From contig CM037584.1 of the NCBI GenBank assembly GCA_021018995.1, forward strand, positions 147,887,317 to 147,951,316: DNA of 64,000 nt. The letters run 5' to 3'. Positions 22,609-33,512 of this stretch are shown here, in pieces. The first letter of the stretch is position 1. Each line of letters opens with the position of its first letter. The translations under genes were made by a program, and so were the position numbers. Source of the stretch: Chloranthus sessilifolius (lineage: Eukaryota > Streptophyta > Magnoliopsida > Chloranthales > Chloranthaceae). The notes beneath the pieces were generated by a model, which saw only the letters and a list, made by a program, of their open reading frames with translations, was not told the DNA's origin and did no database searches.

Positions 22609-23033
22609 GGGGGTTCCAATTGATAATAATATTTTTTAAAGGTGTTGCAATATTCTTGAAATTGGAAAATATTGCATAGTTCTAATTTGGATAAAATATA
22701 TATTGCATCTTCTTATAGGTTTTGTTCACCTGTATAACCACAAAGATGTTCTTTAATGATTATAGTAAAGTGTTTTAAGATATCATCAAGATTATTAAAA
22801 CTTCCTAATAATGATGCTTTTTACATTTTACTATCATTGGATTTTTCTCATTGTTTTAACCATTGCAAAACATCACCTTGAAGTGTTGCAGCAATATAGT
22901 CAAGAAATCTTTCTTTGGGCCAAACGACTTTTTGGTTTGTAATTACTATGGACATGGATTGTGCCCAATCGTCAATTACCTTTTCTTGATCTTTAAAAGG
23001 AACATTGGTTAAATCTAGATATGTTCCGTGAGC
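22609..23033 (-). pseudogene. Fragment resembling an endogenous pararetrovirus (Caulimoviridae) coat-protein region
   Basis: The minus strand gives an almost continuous reading of about 140 codons with at least three in-frame stops. Its pattern (a WPKERF-like segment, a DYIAATLQG word, and a Cys-containing segment 40-70 residues later) resembles the coat-protein part of endogenous florendovirus/petuvirus-like sequences and not the gag of the neighbouring elements. The reading runs up to the edge of element A's LTR, so A appears to have inserted into it. Assignment is by pattern recognition only; a divergent gag remains possible. Confidence 0.42.
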
Positions 23034-24438
23034 AAGAAATCGGTTCGTTGATGCCTTGGCAACATTGGCATCAATGGTGGAAATTCCCTACGGTGTTGTG
23101 ATGAAGCCAATTATGATTGAGTAGAGGAATGAGCCGGCCTTCTGCCTCCAGATTGAGGAACCCCCAAGGTTGGATGATGAGCCACCGTGGTTCTAAGATA
23201 TCAAGAATTTCCTCGAAACTCAGGCATTCCCTAAGGGGACATCCAAAGAGGACAGACGGACCATTCAATGTTTAGCAGTAAACTATGTTATCTACGGAGA
23301 GTGCCTCTACAAGCGTTCATATAACAATATCCTACTCTGATGCTTGACTAAGGGCGAGGTTGCCAACATCATGAAAGAGATTCACGAGGGAGTCTGCGGG
23401 GCTCACGTCAATGGCTACATGCTCACTAAAAAGATTCTACAGCAAGGATACTTCTGGACCACTATGAAATTTGATTGTTGCAAGCATGTTCAGAAGTGCT
23501 GCAAATGGCAAGAACACTCCAGTCTGATCCACACTCTAGCCATTGATCTTCACAGCATGACCAATCCATGTCCATTTGCCACTTGGGGCCTTGACGCCGT
23601 CAGGAAAGTCAATCCAAGAGCATCAAATGGACATCAATTCATCCAGTTTGCCATTGAATACTTCACCAAATGGGTAGAGGCAGCATCCTACACAAACATC
23701 ATGGCCCAACATGTTGAGAAATTCATCAAAAGTAATATTATTTGCCGATTTGGCGTACCCAAGGATATCATCACAGATAACGGCATGAACTTCGCAAACA
23801 AGCTCATCAAGGCCTTCTGTGAGCAGTACAAGATCAAACATTATCGATCGTCACCATATCGGTCATAAACCAATGGGGTCGTGGAAGCTGCTAACAAGAC
23901 GATCATCCGCATCCTTGAGAAGATGGTCGTCACCTATTGAGACTAGAGCAAAATGTAACCATTCACTTTATGGGCCTACAGAACATCGATCCGCACTACT
24001 ACAGGGGCAACACCATTCTCTCTTGTATATGGAATTGAGGTCGTCCTATCGGTAGAGGTTGAAGTACCCTCGCTCCATATACTCCTTGAGTCAGGCCTAC
24101 CCAAAGCTGAAAGAGAGAGATCCTGCTTTGAGTAGTTGAACCTACTGGATGAGAAAAGGCTCCTTGCCTTATGTCATACTCAAGTGTACTAGGGGCGAAT
24201 CGCACACGCTTACAACAAACGTGTTCACGGTCGAGATCTAAAGGTAGGAGATACCGTACTCAAGAAAATCTTCTCATCCCTCTACGCCGATCCGAGAGGG
24301 AAATTCAGGCCTAACTGGGAAGGACCTTATGTCATCCGAGAGGTGCTCCCGGGATATGGTATCCGCCTCGCCACCATGGACCGAGATCACTTTTCTGAGC
24401 CCATCAATGCTGGATACATTCAACGATTCTGTTCCTAA
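23034..24438 (+). pseudogene. Element B integrase
   Basis: Reads from the linker through the HHCC region (HEGVCGAHVNGYMLTKKIL, KHVQKCCKWQ: the last Cys of the finger has become Trp), catalytic core (PFATWGLDAV, DIITDNGMNFANK, GVVEAANKTI) and C-terminal part (DLKVGDTVLKKIF, FRPNWEGPYVI, INAGYIQRF) to a stop near 24438. At least seven in-frame stops occur (for example near 23100, 23340, 23866, 23940). Very close to the C-element integrase at 50231-51554. Dead copy. Confidence 0.8.
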
Positions 24439-25074
24439 GTCTCTGCCGCAAGGTAAATATTGACAAAAATGGATACGTGACCGCTTAAGGATACTTTAAA
24501 AAGATGCCATCATTTCAAAGCCCAGTAGCCAAAAAAGCATCCCCGAATACTCATACCCCTTGCTACACCAGTTGAGCCATTAGCCTTTCTTTCATCAACC
24601 CTTCTCCAAAAGAAATGTGTGTATATATACCAAACAAAGAAAAAATGAAAAGGAGTTACCATCAAAATCTAAACAAATCAGAAAAGCAAAATCCCAAAAA
24701 GAGGATATCTGGAACAAAGAAGTGAAAAGAACACAAAATAGAAAAGAAAAAGTAGGGCATGTACAATCAAAACCTCCAAGAAATAAGTATATTATGGCAG
24801 CTGGAACCCAATCAAGGAAACCTTTTTGAAAACCCAGAATACCTTCAAAATTCCTAACCTATCTTATGGCCATAATACATTCCAAGAAAAAGTCCTCTTG
24901 AAGATCTACAAGCAGTCATAGTATCCATCGAGTCAGCATGAGCCAAGCTGTGAGACAACCAAAGAATTTCATCTAGCCAGCTATGACGGAATTGACATCC
25001 ATGTTGTGGCCTTTGATAAGAGAATAGAAAAGAGTAAAATAAATAAATAAATTCAAGCTCAAAGAAAAAAGGAC
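24439..25074 (+). other. Element B 3' untranslated region
   Basis: A/AAG-rich non-coding sequence collinear with element C 51555-52180. No gene seen. Confidence 0.5.
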
Positions 25075-25260
25075 GTGGTGAAAACCCGAAAGGGCGCCTT
25101 GGATAAAAATAGCGAGTTTGTGCGGACCAGGTGAAAACCTAAAAGGGTGCCTGGGGTAAAAATACATACCCATGGACGTAGTGAAAACCCGAGAGGGCAT
25201 TGTGGGTAAAAAGAGGGAAACAATGAGCACGACTGAAACCCACCTTGGGCGTTGTGAGTA
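25075..25260 (+). repeat. Diverged tandem repeat with GTGAAAACC core
   Basis: Three to four units of about 57 bp, each with GTGAAAACCYRAAAGGGYG and GGTAAAAA: starts near 25076, 25130, 25186 and 25225. Element C has the same array at 52188-52335, so it is a conserved element component rather than a recent expansion. Confidence 0.7.
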
Positions 25261-25992
25261 AGAAAGTTGAAAAGAGAAAATGAAAAAGAAAATAAATAAG
25301 AACCCCTCGGTTCCCCTCCCGCAATACCCGATTCTCGACAGGGCCACTCTTGTTAGCTCAAATCCGGGTCCCGACCAAGAATGTCTTCATAACTACACCA
25401 TCAAACGTATGGCCCGGGGTAAGGAGAAAATGGGCGATTCGATCCAAAGGAAGAAATATTCTGGCCTTGGTAAAAATTATTGAACCTCACTCAGGACCAA
25501 TCATGAAAGGGGGTTCGACCATGCTCAAAAGGGGACCCGTCATAATTAAGGCATCAAACCAAAAAAAAAAAGGGGGCAAGGAGACCATTTTTGTCAAAGA
25601 TAACAAATTTTCCTTCCCCATTTTCACACCCACACTATGTGTACACCACCTCAGGGCAAGGAGCCCCTTTTTGCAAAATATAAGAGACTTTCTTTTCTGT
25701 TCCCATACTATGCACTTTCAATCTCAAAAGAGGTCCACCAATCAAAGAAAGGAGAAATAACACTATTTTGTAAGATAATAGATTCCCTTTCTCATGTAGA
25801 AACTTGTATACAGCTGGCACCACGTCCCAAAAAATAATATGTGAGATGTCTAGCTTCTTTCTTTTTACAAAAGTGCAAAAACAACAAAAACATAAAGAAA
25901 ATATGTATACTAAAAAGATGTATCTAATTAGGGGTTTCTTACTCCCCTTTCTATGATTTTGATCTATGCAAAAAGGTATGTGCAGGATGGAA
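25261..25992 (+). other. Element B 3' region with degenerate repeats
   Basis: Contains loosely repeated AAAGATAA...TTTTCC...CACAC-type words at about 25585-25800. These correspond to the homogeneous 61-bp array of element C (52633-52990) but are strongly diverged here. No gene supported. Confidence 0.45.
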
Positions 25993-27513
25993 TCAATGAC
26001 CCAACTCATGCTTCAAGGCATGGATCTCTGCACGTAAAGCATCCTCCCGTACATTCCACTCCATCATCTAGTGGCCATGAAGACTCCTTTACCACTTTCA
26101 GGAAGCATCAGTAGCACCGAGAGCATCACTCAACAACCCTTCCAAACGAAGGACCTCATGCTCAGCTACATCAGCTCTAGTTTTTGCCACCTCTGCTCTA
26201 ACCGTCTGTTTCTCTAAATTCTCATGCAGGATTCGCTTCTCGTCCATCAGTAGCTCAATATAGTTTTAAAGCATTGACTCCTTCCTCGACCAGGGCCCCC
26301 CTACATCACTGTTCTCTACCTGATCTGAGTAACAAGCGGGAGGCACCTCAGATCGTAGCCAGACCTCATACTCTAGGGAGGACAGAACCGAATTCCCCTG
26401 CTCTAATCGCACATGAGCATCGACTGACGCATCTCGCAGAGAGAAGCTATCCTATCTATGTCCCCAAAGGACTCCCGAGAGAAAATTAAGTCACACAGGG
26501 GCGGCTCTGTCACACAAAGCACCTGCTGAGGGCAACCAAATTGGCGTAACACCTGAAATGGGAAATAATAAGTGCTATCAGTCAAATCAAGGAGAGTGAT
26601 GCCCTCATGATCTCTGGCGTAAACTACTAGGAAGGTCCGATCTAACCAAGGAAGCCTCCACACCAACTTGGCTTCAACCAGCCAAAGCTTCAAACCCTGT
26701 ATGTCTCCCAGTGGAAGCATGGGGCATCTACCCAGGAAGCAGCGGGCCACCTCACCACGAGTAACGTAAAAGTGGGACACGGGTCCCAAGATGGCAAGAT
26801 GCTCCCCAAGGCAAATTTGGAGCAAGATGGGACATCCTCGAAGGCCCTCCACCTTGCCCAGGGCGAAGGCAGCGATAAAGCTCCGCTAGCATCATATGCA
26901 TCATAGAGCAGCCTCTCTCTATTTTCGCCAAGAAGTCACAAAGTGCAAGCTAGAAGCTCTCTCCCCCAGTATAGAAAAGAACCTCGGAGATAAGGCAAAG
27001 GGCAAAGGCCTTCACATTATGAGGATTTTTGATCGAAAATTTTCACAGGCTTTCCTCGCCGAAAAGTTCTCATAGGAATTTCACCGAACACTTGATGGGC
27101 CCCCCAATTAGACTTTTCTCATAATCATTTTTCTTCAAGCCTAAGGTGATCTGGGTGGCTCTGGAATAACCCAGTTTTGGTAGCACCCTGGATAGGTCTC
27201 TATGCAACTTCAAACCCGATAGATTGGAGAGCTCCTCGAGAGTAGGAGTCAATTCACAATTCCCAAAATGGAAGACATGGGTGTTAACTCCCAAAAATGA
27301 AGTCGTGGCATAAATGAAATCCCAAAGCAGAGGAACTTCAAGGAAGGACGAGAGACGGGGCAAGCCAAGCCGATCCAAACCCGCAAGCTTGCTCGCATTC
27401 ATGCTCTCAAGCCACTCCCTTAGAAAATTGGGCCCCAACCCAAAGAGGGAAGTATCGCGGTCCCAGACCCTCCACGAGAGGCGGGGCTGACAAGTGGGTC
27501 CATTAACGTACAA
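25993..27513 (-). pseudogene. Element B antisense gene 1: PMD-like protein with C-terminal coiled coil
   Basis: Minus strand, opposite to pol. N-terminal block 27513-27070 holds GLDRLGLPRLSSFLEVPLLWDFI, FHFGNCELTPTLEELSNLSGL and PKLGYSRATQITLGLKK; the 'T.TF.F..CE.TPTLEE...L.GL' pattern is that of the plant mobile domain (PMD). Second block 26852-26403 has LGEHLAILGPVSHFY, DLTDSTYYFPFQVLRQFG and DIDRIASLCEMRQS. The end (about 26290-25993) is a coiled coil (ENLEKQTVRAEVAKTRADVAEHEVL) ending LRAEIHALKH...stop. All blocks match C-element gene 1 (53293-54771). Stops are present near 27070, 26880 and 26100. Function unknown; PMD proteins of hosts (MAIN/MAIL) act in silencing and development. Confidence 0.7.
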
Positions 27514-27668
27514 AGATGCTCCAAAGATACAAATTCAATGTAGGACAATGGACCCACCCTTGAGAAAGCAAGGAGAAAATCAGCAGCAAAAAGTACCAAG
27601 CCAAAATCAAAAGAAGGTGTAAAGAGTGCATTCTCAGGCTTAAAAGGCCCCACTTTTCCCAGGTTTGT

Positions 27669-27742
27669 CTTAGCGCATGTATTACATGCGCCAAGCCTTT
27701 TGTTTCCCAGGATATGCCTGGTGCATGTAATACATGCGCCAG
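27669..27742. repeat. Palindrome pair upstream of element B antisense gene 1
   Basis: 27669-27695 and 27718-27742, 49 bp apart. Arms read CTTRGCGCATGTA and CTGGYGCATGTA, each with one mismatch between arms and one central base. Same plan as the element A and C palindromes but with the inner word ATGTA. Lies about 160 bp upstream of the antisense gene. Confidence 0.85.
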
Positions 27743-28221
27743 ACCATTTGCCCCCCCCCCCCCACATAAAAAAATGAGGGTTGGTGAGGGAGTTTACGCT
27801 GATCCCCAGGACAACTTGCTTGCGTTTACTGCCTTTTACCTAAAATAGCACATTAAATCATATACGGAGGCAAATTTTGTTTGTCACATCTAACTTATAT
27901 AAATCTTCGTGCAGGAAAGATCCACACATGCATGGAAATGAGGCACACATGCATGGAAATGAGGGCCAAGTGTTAATAAATTATGTGCCCCAGAGGCCAT
28001 TTCGTTCTGAAAAAAATTTAAGCCCATCCTGCAAGCAATCCAACAGACTACAACAAGCAAACAAGAGATAGAATATGCAAAGGGCACTAACATTCATCTG
28101 AAAAAGCTGAAAAACCATCCGAAAATAATAACAATTTCACATCATCCATTACATATTTCCAAAATCCAAAAATAAAATGTGTCCTAGAAAGTCTTAAAGT
28201 TCGAAAATCAAAAAACAAAGC
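27743..28221 (+). other. Element B spacer between the two antisense genes
   Basis: Begins with a C homopolymer (27752-27764) followed by A-rich sequence. Two copies of CACATGCATGGAAATGAGG lie side by side at 27924-27961. No gene seen. Confidence 0.4.
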
Positions 28222-28334
28222 CTAATCCTTATTAGCACCCTTGGATTTCTTGTGCCTGTGTGAAGAGCTCTGATATGTCCTAACATCTCCCACTCGAGCC
28301 CACGCCTGAGAAAGTCGGCTAAGCAAGGAGCACG
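28222..28334 (-). pseudogene. Last exon of element B antisense gene 2 (fragment)
   Basis: Reads LSQAWARVGDVRTYQSSSHR then a short lysine-rich tail KKSKGANKD and stop TAG (28222-28224). Element C exon 7 reads LGHISQAWTRVGETRTFQSAT and a tail RRKKSKGATQD. The conservation of a Lys/Arg-rich C-terminus in two diverged elements supports a real protein. The rest of the gene is cut off by the family D LTR at 28335. Confidence 0.65.
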
Positions 28335-30187
28335 TGTAGCATCCTGAAAATTTTGACCTTAAACAGTGACCTCGGGATCTGTGCCCGATGGGTCATAGGT
28401 TTGACTAAGTGAGGGTCAAACAGTGGACTTCTATAGTTAACGTATTCATGTGATGTAAGTGTACCCTAAGTATGGGGTATGGGTGTTAGTTAAGCGTCAC
28501 ATACACCTATCTCTGGTGTATGTGCTTAACACCAAAACTGAAGGAGGGTTATAAGGGTTTAATAACCTAAAGGGAAGTCATTCCTTTGGTTGGTGAGAGA
28601 GTTAAGAGGAGAGAGAGAGAGAGAGAGTAAAGAGTGAGTTAATGGCAAGGAGAGTTATTGTGGTTCGGATTTGAGCATTGAATGCCGGATTCGAAGCGTG
28701 AAGAATCGTTAAAGCAAAAGCTTGGAACCCTAGCCAAGAAATTAACCATTCCATCATTTAAGAGATTGATTTGAGGTGAGCTTTATTAGATTTAAATACA
28801 TGAGTTTTGACGATTAAATTTAGTCAATAGATGGGGTAAATGATGAAAAAAGATAGAAAAATAGGAAGAATAAGATTTGGAGGAACAGCCCGAGAAGGGG
28901 CTGAGTTCTGGCCAAATCGATTAATCGATTAATTGATTTTGGTCTGGAAGTTGAAAAGGCATAAAAGCCCGTGTTCGATTAATAGATCTTGAAATCATTT
29001 AATTGATTTTGAATTCGATTAATCGATTTGGAAATCGACTAATCGACTGAGTACCTCCAATGGCTGGAAAATTTAGGCTTGAGGAAACCGATTAATCAAT
29101 TTGGGAATCGATTAATCAATTTTGGATTTCGATTAATCGATTGTAGACTTTTGATTAATCGACTTGGGATCGATTAATCAATTTTGGATTTCGATTAATC
29201 GATTTGAAAATCGATTAATCGATTTAGGGTTTCGATTAATCGATTTTGGAGATCGATTAATCGATTCTGGCAGTTTTAGTTGGCTTTTTAATTGAACCAT
29301 GAGGTTCATGGAGGGTCTTGGACCTTATCTATTGCATCCTTAGTAATATTGTGCATATGTTATGATGTACCATAGGTGGTATGAGCTAAGATAAGCATGA
29401 GGAGCCATGTGGGACCTTGATGCTTGGACAGTCAAACACCTGCGGTAGGGAACACCTTGAACATGTATTTTGATTACAAGCGCATGTATGTAGTGATATA
29501 GAAATAAAATGAATCATATAATCTCCATGTGTGTATGTGTGATACACTAATGAAATGAAAATGTTTTAATCATATAATCCTCTCAGTATGTGTGTGTGTG
29601 TGACACCAAGTAAGCATATGAAAATGAGACATCCACAGGGGTTGAGAAAGTGATAAAGGCATCAGTGTGATGCGAGTAATTTAGACATCCCAGGGATATA
29701 AGTGAGATTGTAAAGTAAGATTGAACAAAGATTGATAAGGCCTAATTGATTTAAAGTAGTACATTTACACGATGAATAACTACATGTAAAGCATATGATA
29801 TTTTTATTATTTAAGGTTTGATCAGAATACCCCACCAATGTGGCGGGATAAACCACTAGAATAAATATCACCTCAAATGGTTCGCCAAAAGAATTATCCA
29901 TTTAAATATCCGTGTTTCAATAGTACATCCCAGGGATGTTGAGATGAGATTAGACCCCATCGCCTACGAGAAAGGGACCTGAATAGTATTCAAAGTGATA
30001 TATTTATCACAATTGTCTATTTAGACGACAATGAAGGGTATTCCATCGGGGCTCAATGCTATATTACTCGGGGATTACTTAAGTTGAAGATTTAAGTTTC
30101 TTTAGACCTATTCAATGTAATTCATGAACAGTTAATAATAATACATATAAACCATGATATGATAGCTTGATGTATATGAACTTTAAA
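28335..30187 (+). repeat. Family D LTR arm, forward
   Basis: Starts TGTAGCATCCTGAAAATTTTGACC. Its reverse complement, roughly 85 percent similar by eye in the first few hundred bases and lower near the centre, occupies 30203-32063. Internal marks in order: (GA)n at 28608-28627, the palindromic TCGATTAATCGA array (28914-29272), TG microsatellite at 29590-29602. The 3' end of the LTR is not identifiable, so the arm is probably truncated at the fold centre near 30195. Confidence 0.8.
28914..29272. repeat. Array of TCGATTAATCGA palindromes (forward LTR arm)
   Basis: About a dozen full or partial copies of ATCGATTAATCGATT, a self-complementary word centred on TTAA, at irregular 18-35-bp spacing. 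Same array, mirrored, at 31106-31472. Confidence 0.85.
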
Positions 30188-30202
30188 CTATTTTCCATTA
30201 AG

Positions 30203-32063
30203 TTCATAAATACATCATGAAGTTTATCATGGAATATATGTGAGGATTTGACTTATATGTTCATTGTGTTGTTCCCTATTGAGCTAGGATGTAGCTCACC
30301 CTTTAGTAATCCCTATCGTCTATAGCATTGAGCCTTCGAAGTTTGGAGATATCATCGGGTGATTAAATAGACGGGGAGAGTTATTATAAATATATCACTC
30401 CAATACTACCCTAGGAGACTTTTGGTACTTTGATAGGGAGAGTTTCTGAATCTCATTTACACTTGGTATGTCAAGCCTTTATTTTAGAAGACAATGTATT
30501 TAAATGATATAATTCTTTTGGCCAAACCATCGAGTTGATATTATCGGTTGGATATCCCGATTCGATGGGGTATTCGATTAAACCTTAAATAACTATCATC
30601 TTTTATGCCTAGATTAGGTAAATATCCTATTTATATTATTTGTCTTATCTTGTTTGTTATTGTTTGCTATACAAATGTTTACATGCTCGATGTCTAAATT
30701 ACCGACATCAATCGATGCCTTTATCACTTTCTCATCCCCTGGGGTTGTCTCATTTTCATATGCTTACTTGGTGTCACACACACACATACTGAAAGGATTA
30801 TATGATTAAAGCATTTTCATTTCATTGGTGTATCACACACACACACACATGGAGATTATATGATTTATTTCAATTCTATATCACTATATACATACTCTTG
30901 CAATCAAAGTACATGTTCAAGGTGTTCCCTACCTCAACTGTCTGGCTGTCCAAGCATCAAGGTCCCACACGGCTCCTCATGCTTGCCTTAGCTCGTACCA
31001 CCTATGGTACATCATAACATATGCACAACATCAATAAGGATGTAATAGAGAAGGTCCAAGACCCTCTATGAACCTCATGGTTCAATTAAGAAGCCAACTA
31101 AAACTGCCAAAATCGATTAATCGATCTCTAAAATTGATTAAACGAAACCCTAAATCGATTAATTGATTCTCAAATCGATTAATCGAAATCCAAAATCGAT
31201 TAATCGATTCTCAAATCGATTAATCGAAATCTACAATCGATTAATCGATCCAAATTCGATTAATCGAAAGTCCACAATCGATTAATCGATTTCCCCAAGC
31301 CTTATTTCTCCAGCCACTTGAGGTACTCAGTCGATTAGTCGATTTCTAAATTGATTGATCGAATTCAAAATCAATTAATCAAATTTTAGATCGATTAATC
31401 GAATATGGGCTTTTATGCCATTTCAACTTCCAGACCAAAATCGATTAATCGATTTTTCTAATCGATTAATCAAATTGGCCAGAACTCAGCCCCTTCTCAG
31501 GCTGTTCCTCCAAATCTTTTTCTTCCTATTTTTCTATCATTTTAATTCATCATTTACCCCATCTATTGACTGAATTTAATCATCAAAACTCATGTATTTA
31601 AATCTAAAAAAGCTTACCTCAAATCAATCTCTTAAATGATAGAATGGTTGATTTCTTGGCTAGGGTTCCAAGCTTTTGCTTTAAACGTTCTTCACGCGTC
31701 GAATCCAACATTCAATGCTCAAATTTGTCCTCAAATCTAAACCACAATAACGCTCCTTGCCATTAACTCCCTATTTACTGTCTCTCTCTCTCTCTCTCTC
31801 TCCTCTTAACTCTCTCACTAACCAAACAAAGGAATGACTTCCCTTTAGGTTATTAAACCTTTATAACCCTTTGATCGCTGGGAAGGCACATACAAGATAG
31901 GTGTATGTGACCTTAATAACTCACTCATACATAGGTACACTTACATCACATGAATATGTTAACTATTGAAGACCACTGTTTGCAATCACTTGGTCAAACC
32001 TACGATCCATCGTGCACAGATCTCGAGGTCACTATTTAAGGTTAAAATTTTCAAGATGTTACA
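30203..32063 (-). repeat. Family D LTR arm, inverted (3' LTR of D1)
   Basis: Read on the minus strand it begins TGTAACATCTTGAAAATTTTAACC at 32063, directly after a purine tract, so it is the 3' LTR of D1. It mirrors 28335-30187, including (CT)n at 31784-31803, CA repeats at 30835-30848 and the TCGATTAATCGA array. Confidence 0.8.
31106..31472. repeat. Array of TCGATTAATCGA palindromes (inverted LTR arm)
   Basis: Mirror of 28914-29272, again about a dozen copies of the self-complementary word. Confidence 0.85.
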
Positions 32064-32076
32064 TTCTTCCCACCTT
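32064..32076 (-). other. Polypurine tract of D1
   Basis: Minus strand AAGGTGGGAAGAA immediately before the LTR start TGTAACATC. This is the usual plus-strand priming site of Tekay/Del-type elements and fixes the LTR boundary. Confidence 0.75.
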
Positions 32077-33512
32077 ATAAAATTTTTGTCCTCGAAAATT
32101 GCCTTAAGTAATCAGGTCTTATCATGCACATCAAGGTGAACACTCACGTCTTCGAAAATTTACGACTACGCAATCGGCATGAAAATCCACATATCACTAG
32201 ACTGGTGTACCACCGATTATCCAATAAGATAATCATCTGTTAAATGATATTTCTAGAAAATCAACTACACATATACTATCCATGAGATTATCAGCCCACA
32301 ACTAATCCTATGGATCATAATTGGAAGTTAACCATCGTCATAAAGGAAAAGAAATCTGTCCAACCATTAATTATCAACATGTACCATTAATTGGATAAAC
32401 AGATGAGCAAATAGCCTTGATACGCGGAATAGGTCTTACCTATCTGGAAATAAAAGTTCACACGCACCCACTTTCTGATACACGACGGTGGTAAGAGGAA
32501 TTACCAAAATGAGATAAAGCCATCACCAAGATGAGATAAAGCCATCACCAATATGAGGTAAAGCCATCAGCAAAATGAGATAAAGTCATCACCAAGATGA
32601 GATAAAGCCATCACCAAAATGAGATAAAGCCATCATCAAAATGATAACCTCTAAATTTATCACAACGATCTTGAAATCTTCAAACTTTATGCCCTTAACC
32701 AATCTTATATTACGCGAATAAAATTTTGATCATACAGGAAGAGCAAAAGAGGGTGACACATCTAGCCTTTCAAATCAAGGAGATGATTGCAAAGGATTGC
32801 TCTCAATGTCTTACCATTCAGGTGCACCAGGATAAGGTCGTACATAAATACTTAGGCATGATTAATCGACTTCATCCTGTGCACAATGCTCAACCCATTC
32901 CCTATACGAACTAAACCTCCATATGGTCCTTGAAAATCTATATCATTCATTATGGCTTAGGCAAAAATAGTGCAATCCACTGTAGTGACATCCAATTCTG
33001 CTCTCTCATGATATCCGTAATTAAATTTTTCCATCCTTTATCAATTACCGACATGATTGTCTTAGACTCTTCCAATTCTCGGGAAACTTCTAGAGTAAAG
33101 TACAGTGATTAACAACCGAACTCGGGTTTGAAAGGAATGTATTTAAACACACCAAAATCAATTAATTGAATTTCATCTCGATTAATCAAATTTTTTTTGT
33201 TATTATGTTTTCCAGGTTTGTCATCTCATTGGTGTGTGTCAGTTGATTAAAATTTCAAATTTTCAAAATTTTTTGCTTCATTTTTGTTCCATTTTCTTGG
33301 TAGTTCTTTGACCATTTGGTCATTGACTTAGTGAAGCATGTCTTCCCAGCCATTGCGTGGCATGATGAATCCTAACCATGCATTCCATATGGCATCACAG
33401 CACAATTTGGATCCACATTCTCTCCATTGAATAAATTGGCCAAATGGTTAACATTGGATTACAATAGACAGTTTAAATATGCAAACATGCTTGTGGTGAT
33501 ACAATTTGACTC
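32077..33512 (-). other. D1 3' untranslated region
   Basis: No gene supported. Holds a 22-bp tandem array (32505-32644) and, at 33080-33540, sequence that reappears inverted at 63540-64000 (downstream of D2's integrase), including isolated TCGATTAATC words. Confidence 0.6.
32505..32644. repeat. 22-bp tandem repeat, about 6.4 copies
   Basis: Unit begins CAAAATGAGATAAAGCCATC; copies differ by single substitutions. Not homologous to any coding sequence here; not a CRISPR array (no unique spacers). Confidence 0.9.

Larger units (their letters stand above)
23034..28334 (+). mobile_element. Element B: 5'-truncated Tat-type element
   Basis: Starts abruptly within the RNase H/integrase linker (NRFVDALATLASMVE, compare NRFADSLATLASMIE in C at 50150) and continues through integrase, a 3' region, an antisense PMD-type gene and the last exon of a second antisense gene, all collinear with element C 50150-55652. 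It is cut at 28334 by an LTR of family D. No LTR of its own is in the window. Confidence 0.8.

Noticed and set aside
28335-32063. DNA transposon with terminal inverted repeats
   Set aside because: Each arm begins as an LTR (TGTA) with a purine tract beside the right arm and D pol next to it; no transposase is between the arms.
32505-32644. CRISPR-like array
   Set aside because: Uninterrupted tandem copies without unique spacers, in plant retrotransposon DNA; also applies to 52633-52990.
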